Shown here in pieces: positions 42,116 through 43,964 of a DNA stretch of 43,964 nt (positions are counted from its first letter, which is position 1; each line of letters begins with the position of its first letter). The DNA comes from Duganella callida (GTDB taxonomy: Bacteria; Pseudomonadota; Gammaproteobacteria; Burkholderiales; Burkholderiaceae_D): NCBI RefSeq assembly GCF_004614165.1, contig NZ_SPVG01000181.1, forward strand, positions 1 through 43,964, read 5' to 3'. The translations under genes were made by a program, and so were the position numbers. The notes below the pieces were generated by a model. It saw only the letters and a program-made list of their open reading frames with translations, had not been told where the DNA came from and did not search any database.

Positions 42116-42880
42116 TTACTGCGCCATGCGGAATTCGATGCGTCGGTTGCGCGCGCGGCCTTCCGCCGTGTCGTTGCTGGCCACCGGACGATCCGGTCCC
42201 TGGCCGCTGGCGCTCAGCAGGTCGCCGTTGATGCCGTGGCTGGCCAGGTAGGCTTTCACCGCCTCCGCGCGGGCCTGGCTCAGGCCCTGGTTGGTGGCGC
42301 GCAGGCCGGCACTGTCGGTGTGGCCGATGATTTCGACCTTGCGGTTGTTCAGCTTGCGCAGCGCGAGCACCATTTCGTCCAGGATTGCCTTGCCGGTCGG
42401 CGTCAGCTCGGCCTTGCCGCTTTCGAATTCGACGATGCGGTTGGCCAGGGCGCTATCCAGCACACCCTGGTCGGCCGCCGAGACGCGCAGGCCGTTGTTG
42501 ACGGTGTAGGTGGGATTCAGGCTGGTGGCGATGTTGCTGGCGATTTTCTGCCGCACCGCTTCGTTGCCGACTTCTCCACGCAGGCTGACGGTGCTGCCGT
42601 CGATCTTCAGTTGCCCGCGGCTGATCTGTTTCAGGTCCGCCGTGATCAGCTTCTGCACATAGCCGTTCCAGTTGGCCGGCGTCGCCACCTTGTCGATCGA
42701 GATCTGGTCCACCACCTTGTCGGCGCCGTACACTTCGCGCAGTTTGGCGAGTACGGCGGCCTTGCTGGCTTCGTCGGGCAGGGTGCCGCTGGCCAGTACC
42801 TGGCCTGGTTGCGGCGCCGGCGTTTGCGCATGGACGCCGCCGGCCGCCAGCATCAGAATGCCGAGAATGAGAGTACGCAT
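42116..42880 (-). CDS. OmpA-family peptidoglycan-binding protein of the T6SS locus (TagL-like role)
   Basis: 254 residues: signal peptide (MRTLILGILMLAAGGVHA, cut about residue 19), a BON-like region (about 75-140, QLKIDGSTVSLRGEVGNEAV), and a C-terminal OmpA domain with VEIIGHTDSAGLRATNQGLS and GRARNRRIEFRM. It would attach the secretion apparatus to the cell wall from the periplasm or outer membrane, a role given elsewhere to TagL or an extended TssL. Starts 3 nt after tagF ends, so it belongs to the tssM-tagF-ompA-tssA unit. Confidence 0.85.
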   Translation of the reverse strand: MRTLILGILMLAAGGVHAQTPAPQPGQVLASGTLPDEASKAAVLAKLREVYGADKVVDQISIDKVATPANWNGYVQKLITADLKQISRGQLKIDGSTVSLRGEVGNEAVRQKIASNIATSLNPTYTVNNGLRVSAADQGVLDSALANRIVEFESGKAELTPTGKAILDEMVLALRKLNNRKVEIIGHTDSAGLRATNQGLSQARAEAVKAYLASHGINGDLLSASGQGPDRPVASNDTAEGRARNRRIEFRMAQ

Positions 42881-42883
42881 GGT

Positions 42884-43870
42884 TCAGGTTCCGATAAACG
42901 CCGCGCTGACCGAATCCAGCGCGGACTTGAGTGACAGGGTAGGCTGCGACAGGTAGGTGGACAGCTTCTTGATCGCGTAATCGCTGTCCGCGTGTTCCTC
43001 CACCCAGTCCAGTTCTTCAAACGCGATATGCTGTTCGCGCGCGGCCTGCGGGTCCATGATGCCGTGCAGGGTGGCCGGCGAGGCGCCGCTGAAGCCGACC
43101 AGCAGCACCGGCTGCTCGCGCTGGCGCGTGACGAACAGCGCCAGTTCGAAGTCGGCGCGCGCCAGGAACGGCGTGATCAGGTGCAACCAGAATGCCGCCA
43201 CCAGGTTGCGGTACATGGGGTCCTGCGGCAGCGGCAGCAGCAGGGTTTTATCCAGCCGGCTGGAACTGCTGGCCAGCACCGGCTGCAGCAGCATGCCCAG
43301 CGCCAGCAGCACCTGGCGCGACGATCCTTTGAAGCCGGCCTGCGCCAGCAGGCCATCCAGCCCGCCGATGGTCTGCAGTTCGAGAAAATCGTCGAAGCTG
43401 GCCTGGTAGGCGGCGCTGCGCAGATCGAGCTCGATCGCTTCGCTGGCCGCCAGTTGCAGCGGCACGGTGGGATCGCCGGCGCCGACCACGCTGCTGCTCA
43501 GCGTCGCCAGCCGGTTCCACAGGCGGTTGAATACCAGCGGCGCGGTCGGCACGAAGCTGCCCGGCTCCGCGACTTCCACGCTGCTGGTCATCAGGAACGG
43601 GAAACGGCGCTGCGACTGGTCGCTGCTGGCGATGATATGACCGGCGATCGCATGCCGCCGGCGCGGGCCGACGAAGGCGAAGTGCAGCGGCGCGACGGCG
43701 TCGTAATTGAGCTTCCAGCGCGCGTCGGCGCTCATCAGGTCCATGGCCTGCGCCAGCCAGTCGTCCAGCACCTTGATCAGTGCCGGGCTGTCGCCGCCTT
43801 TGACGAAGTCGCCGCGTCCGGGGACTTTGCCGAAGTAGCCGATGGTGGCGGTGGTGGCGTTACGGCTCAT
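42884..43870 (-). CDS. tagF: TagF, T6SS accessory/regulatory protein
   Basis: 328 residues, starting with the family pattern TIGYFGKVPGRGDFVKGGDS, then FAFVGPRRRHAIAGHIIASS and RRFPFLMT. TagF represses T6SS assembly post-translationally in Pseudomonas, together with the PppA/PpkA threonine phosphorylation pathway; no kinase or phosphatase gene is visible here. Its ATG overlaps the stop of the upstream gene (ATGA). Confidence 0.92.
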   Translation of the reverse strand: MSRNATTATIGYFGKVPGRGDFVKGGDSPALIKVLDDWLAQAMDLMSADARWKLNYDAVAPLHFAFVGPRRRHAIAGHIIASSDQSQRRFPFLMTSSVEVAEPGSFVPTAPLVFNRLWNRLATLSSSVVGAGDPTVPLQLAASEAIELDLRSAAYQASFDDFLELQTIGGLDGLLAQAGFKGSSRQVLLALGMLLQPVLASSSSRLDKTLLLPLPQDPMYRNLVAAFWLHLITPFLARADFELALFVTRQREQPVLLVGFSGASPATLHGIMDPQAAREQHIAFEELDWVEEHADSDYAIKKLSTYLSQPTLSLKSALDSVSAAFIGT

Positions 43871-43964
43871 GGCTGCGCTCCTGCGGTGCGGATCACGCCG
43901 GTCGGCGCAGGGGCCGGCATGGTGGCGGGGGCGGGGACTGGCGCACGCGGCGCCGGTGCTGTCA
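43867..43964 (-). CDS. C-terminal tail of an upstream gene, probably tssM (partial)
   Basis: Only the last 32 codons are present: an Ala/Pro-rich tail (APRAPVPAPATMPAPAPTG) ending IRTAGAQP-stop, overlapping tagF by ATGA. tssM commonly precedes tagF and is otherwise missing from this T6SS locus, so tssM with a Pro-rich extension is the best guess; the sequence itself is not diagnostic. Confidence 0.5.
   Translation of the reverse strand, partial: TAPAPRAPVPAPATMPAPAPTGVIRTAGAQP

Overview
The window is GC-rich (roughly 65% in coding DNA) chromosomal DNA of a Gram-negative bacterium. Flagellar, type VI secretion (T6SS), PEP-CTERM and palindromic-repeat content together suggest a betaproteobacterium, most likely Oxalobacteraceae (Massilia/Duganella/Janthinobacterium type). 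This is inferred from gene content and protein style, not from a marker gene.

Region 1 (1-13.9 kb) is a flagellar export/basal-body locus. fliF (cut by the left edge) and fliE run leftward. After a 0.6-kb AT-rich gap, fliM-fliN-fliP-fliQ-fliR-flhB-flhA run rightward with overlapping or nearly abutting genes. The order matches lateral (Flag-2/Laf-type) flagellar clusters, but no lafK regulator lies between the two arms, there is no fliO, and the FliM-like protein lacks the CheY-binding N-terminus. On the minus strand follow a methyltransferase, a TPR glycosyltransferase, a FliK-like protein and a short LafA-like flagellin with a terminator and a candidate sigma-28 promoter.

Region 2 (14-22.6 kb) is ordinary chromosome: ETF-ubiquinone oxidoreductase, a short-chain dehydrogenase, a PAS-LuxR regulator, the two subunits of a 3-oxoacid CoA-transferase, a PEP-CTERM exported protein, an FkbH-like HAD/GNAT protein and a HAF-repeat membrane protein.

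Region 3 (22.7-26.6 kb) is a lower-GC, partly degraded VgrG cargo island: a putative effector, a probable lipoprotein immunity protein, an LprI-like protein, an Imm71/72-like protein and several gene remnants.

Region 4 (26.6-43.96 kb) is a T6SS locus. vgrG, tssL and tssK run leftward. A TPR lipoprotein, tssB, tssC, hcp, tssE, tssF, tssG and clpV run rightward from a shared 0.2-kb intergenic region. tssA, an OmpA-family gene, tagF and the end of a probable tssM converge on clpV, separated from it by an 88-nt near-perfect palindrome. The cargo island is joined to vgrG by start/stop overlaps and is probably cotranscribed with tssK-tssL-vgrG.

Three REP-like inverted repeats (8839, 18779, 40914) sit directly after stop codons. 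No tRNA, rRNA, CRISPR or complete transposase was seen.
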